Shown: one piece after another, positions 5,053 through 6,364 of the stretch | Layout: the number at the start of each line of letters is the position of its first letter | Numbering within the stretch: the stretch's first letter is position 1 | Origin: Deltaproteobacteria bacterium | Lineage (GTDB): Bacteria > Myxococcota > Polyangia > Polyangiales > B10-G4 | Direction: 5' to 3' | Length of the DNA stretch: 6,364 nucleotides | NCBI GenBank assembly: GCA_019312705.1 | Contig: JAFDCW010000279.1 | Span: 1 to 6,364 of the forward strand | Notes under the pieces: generated by a model | The model's input: the letters and a program-made list of their open reading frames with translations, nothing else | Database searches by the model: none | What the model was told of the DNA's origin: nothing | Made by a program: the position numbers and the translations under genes

Positions 5053-6364
5053 TCAATTGATCTCCTCCAAGACCGCCCCATCTTTGCCGCAGAACACGGT
5101 ATTTCTGCCAAAACGCTCTCCGCAGGTGGGGCAAATTTTGCCACCGCTGGATGTTTCGGACGCCCGGTGCTGCTCGACAAAAGCCGCATACGGGATTAGC
5201 TCGACCCCGTCAGATGGGCAGATTTTTGTCTCTGGGCCGAACCCACGGCGGCAGGTGGGGCAGATTAGGGCCTCTCCGGCTGATTCCGCAGGGGGTGGGG
5301 CGCTGCCCCCGGGGGTGCCGCTCTGGGCTCCGGCGGCCGGTTCCAGCGCTTCGAAGCCGGGGTCAGACTCTCCGGTCACTGGGGGCTCTGACGTCGCATC
5401 CTCATCCTCTGGCGTGCTGGCCTTCCGCCCCCCACGCTGGGCGACGATCACCACCGCGACGGCGAAAAGCAGGGCGAGGACCAGAACCGCCGCGATGACC
5501 AAGGGCAGGATCGAACTCTCCTCTTCATCCCCCTCGTCCCCTCGGGCCGACACGACCGCGGACGACTCGGCCGTCAACTCGAAGTCCTCGTCGACCGTCT
5601 GCGTGACGCCGACCGTCGCCCGTCGTGCGATGAGGTCCGAGAGGTCGGCGGTCCGCACGGTGACCGTCGCCCGGGCGCTCGACCCGCCGCCGCTCGCCGT
5701 CACGGTGAACTCGCCTTCGGCTTCCGCTGCGTTTTCGGCGGCGGTGAAGAGGCCCCCGTCGAGCTGCCCTGTCGCGCCGGAGGGCGCCGCGAGCTGCCAT
5801 TGTACGCGCCGCCCCGGGACAGGGCAGCCGCTCCCGTCGACGACCCGCGCGGTGAAGCGCACAGCGCCGGCAGGCTCGACCTGCGCGTCGCGCGGACGCA
5901 GGCGTATGCCCGCGGGACTCCCCGGAGTGCATCGCGATTGTTCCGGCTGCTGCTCTGGCGTCGCCTTGGTCGGCGTGGTCCGCGTGCCGGCCCGGGTGAA
6001 CACCTGAGTCACGGTCATCCGTGCCCTGCAGTGCGACTCGTTCAACTGCCAGTCGTAGTTGCTGACCTCCCGATAGCTCAGGCGGTTGTCGTCACTCGCC
6101 GTGAGGGAGTAGGTGCCGGTCTCCCCCCGGGGGTCGTCGGGTCGGATGCGACAGACCACGCGCCACGTACCGTCGCGGTGGGAGCTCGAGACCGGCCGCA
6201 CGTTCCGGTTGTAGCTCCAGCACCGGTTGGTGCGGCGCTCTGGCGTACCGTGAATGACGAGTTGATCGCCGGCCTCGGTGATACGCACGCTGCCCGTCGC
6301 CTCGCCGGTGGAGCTTTGGGGCCGCGGTCCACAATCGCGTCCCCAGCTCTCGACGGTCACTTGC
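5053..6364 (-). CDS. Membrane protein with Ig-like exported domain and two C-terminal zinc ribbons, 5' end missing
   Basis: The frame is open to the window edge (a CAA codon lies upstream of the GTG at 6360), so the true start is outside. Numbered from that GTG, residues 1-125 form a cysteine-rich exported region (C10, C47, C70, C111; probably two disulfides). After a Thr/Pro/Gln linker, residues about 148-240 look like a bacterial Ig-like beta-sandwich (GIRLRP...FTARVVDGSG...FTVTASGGG...ATVTV). Residues 284-306 are a membrane helix flanked by acidic residues before and QRGGRK after, so the C-terminus is cytoplasmic. A Pro/Glu-rich linker leads to two zinc ribbons: C367/C370/C381/D384 and C410/C413/C424/D427. 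Each has CPTC followed by CxxDG, with Asp in place of the fourth Cys, a pattern often seen in Myxococcota regulatory proteins. It precedes the AgmX/GltJ-like gene on the same strand. I do not recognise a named protein; a sensor or envelope scaffold role is inference. Confidence 0.88.
   Translation of the reverse strand, partial: QVTVESWGRDCGPRPQSSTGEATGSVRITEAGDQLVIHGTPERRTNRCWSYNRNVRPVSSSHRDGTWRVVCRIRPDDPRGETGTYSLTASDDNRLSYREVSNYDWQLNESHCRARMTVTQVFTRAGTRTTPTKATPEQQPEQSRCTPGSPAGIRLRPRDAQVEPAGAVRFTARVVDGSGCPVPGRRVQWQLAAPSGATGQLDGGLFTAAENAAEAEGEFTVTASGGGSSARATVTVRTADLSDLIARRATVGVTQTVDEDFELTAESSAVVSARGDEGDEEESSILPLVIAAVLVLALLFAVAVVIVAQRGGRKASTPEDEDATSEPPVTGESDPGFEALEPAAGAQSGTPGGSAPPPAESAGEALICPTCRRGFGPETKICPSDGVELIPYAAFVEQHRASETSSGGKICPTCGERFGRNTVFCGKDGAVLEEIN

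Noticed and set aside
4880..6007. Plus-strand open frame antisense to the Ig/zinc-ribbon gene
   Set aside because: Its Ser/Pro/Ala-rich translation is explained by the strong codon bias of the opposite strand, where zinc ribbons and a membrane helix are clear.

Overview
The window is GC-rich throughout (about two-thirds G+C by eye) and most likely comes from a member of the Myxococcota, perhaps a Polyangia or Sandaracinaceae-like lineage. The main pointer is a protein with the zinc-ribbon / GYF / one-transmembrane / AgmX-PglI C-terminal layout of myxobacterial AgmX/GltJ. A membrane protein carrying CPxC...CPxDG zinc ribbons of a style common in that phylum supports this. The lineage is inferred from domain architecture; no rRNA or species marker is present.

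Positions 1-1958, plus strand: the 3' three-quarters of a leucyl aminopeptidase (M17 family, PepA type) with every metal-binding and catalytic residue in place. It is followed, with a 4-base stop/start overlap, by an exported protein with a perfect EF-hand loop and a C-terminal membrane anchor. The exported part resembles the ectodomain that precedes the membrane domain in HupE/UreJ-type metal transporters. Positions 1959-2122 are a leader holding the inverted repeat TGTCCA-N4-TGGACA. Positions 2123-2695 encode a small unrecognised lipoprotein.

Positions 2696-3092 lie between convergent genes. They hold several small hairpins and one striking element at 2970-3095: a 126-nt imperfect hairpin with a 29-bp outer stem, in which all eight non-Watson-Crick pairs of the well-defined stems but one G.G mismatch are G.U wobbles on the plus strand. 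It is bounded by TA on both sides, so it could be a structured RNA, a Tc1/mariner-IS630-type miniature element, or both.

Positions 3093-6364, minus strand: two single-pass membrane proteins in tandem, separated by 177 bases that contain a plausible sigma-70-type promoter. The upstream one (5' end outside the window) has a cysteine-rich and Ig-like exported part, a membrane segment and two cytoplasmic zinc ribbons at its C-terminus. The downstream one has the reverse order: zinc ribbon and GYF domain in the cytoplasm, a long disordered linker, a membrane segment, and a C-terminal domain with a cysteine pair on the periplasmic side. Both would place zinc ribbons at the inner face of the membrane and a binding domain outside, which suggests envelope-spanning signalling or machine assembly, but nothing here proves that they work together.
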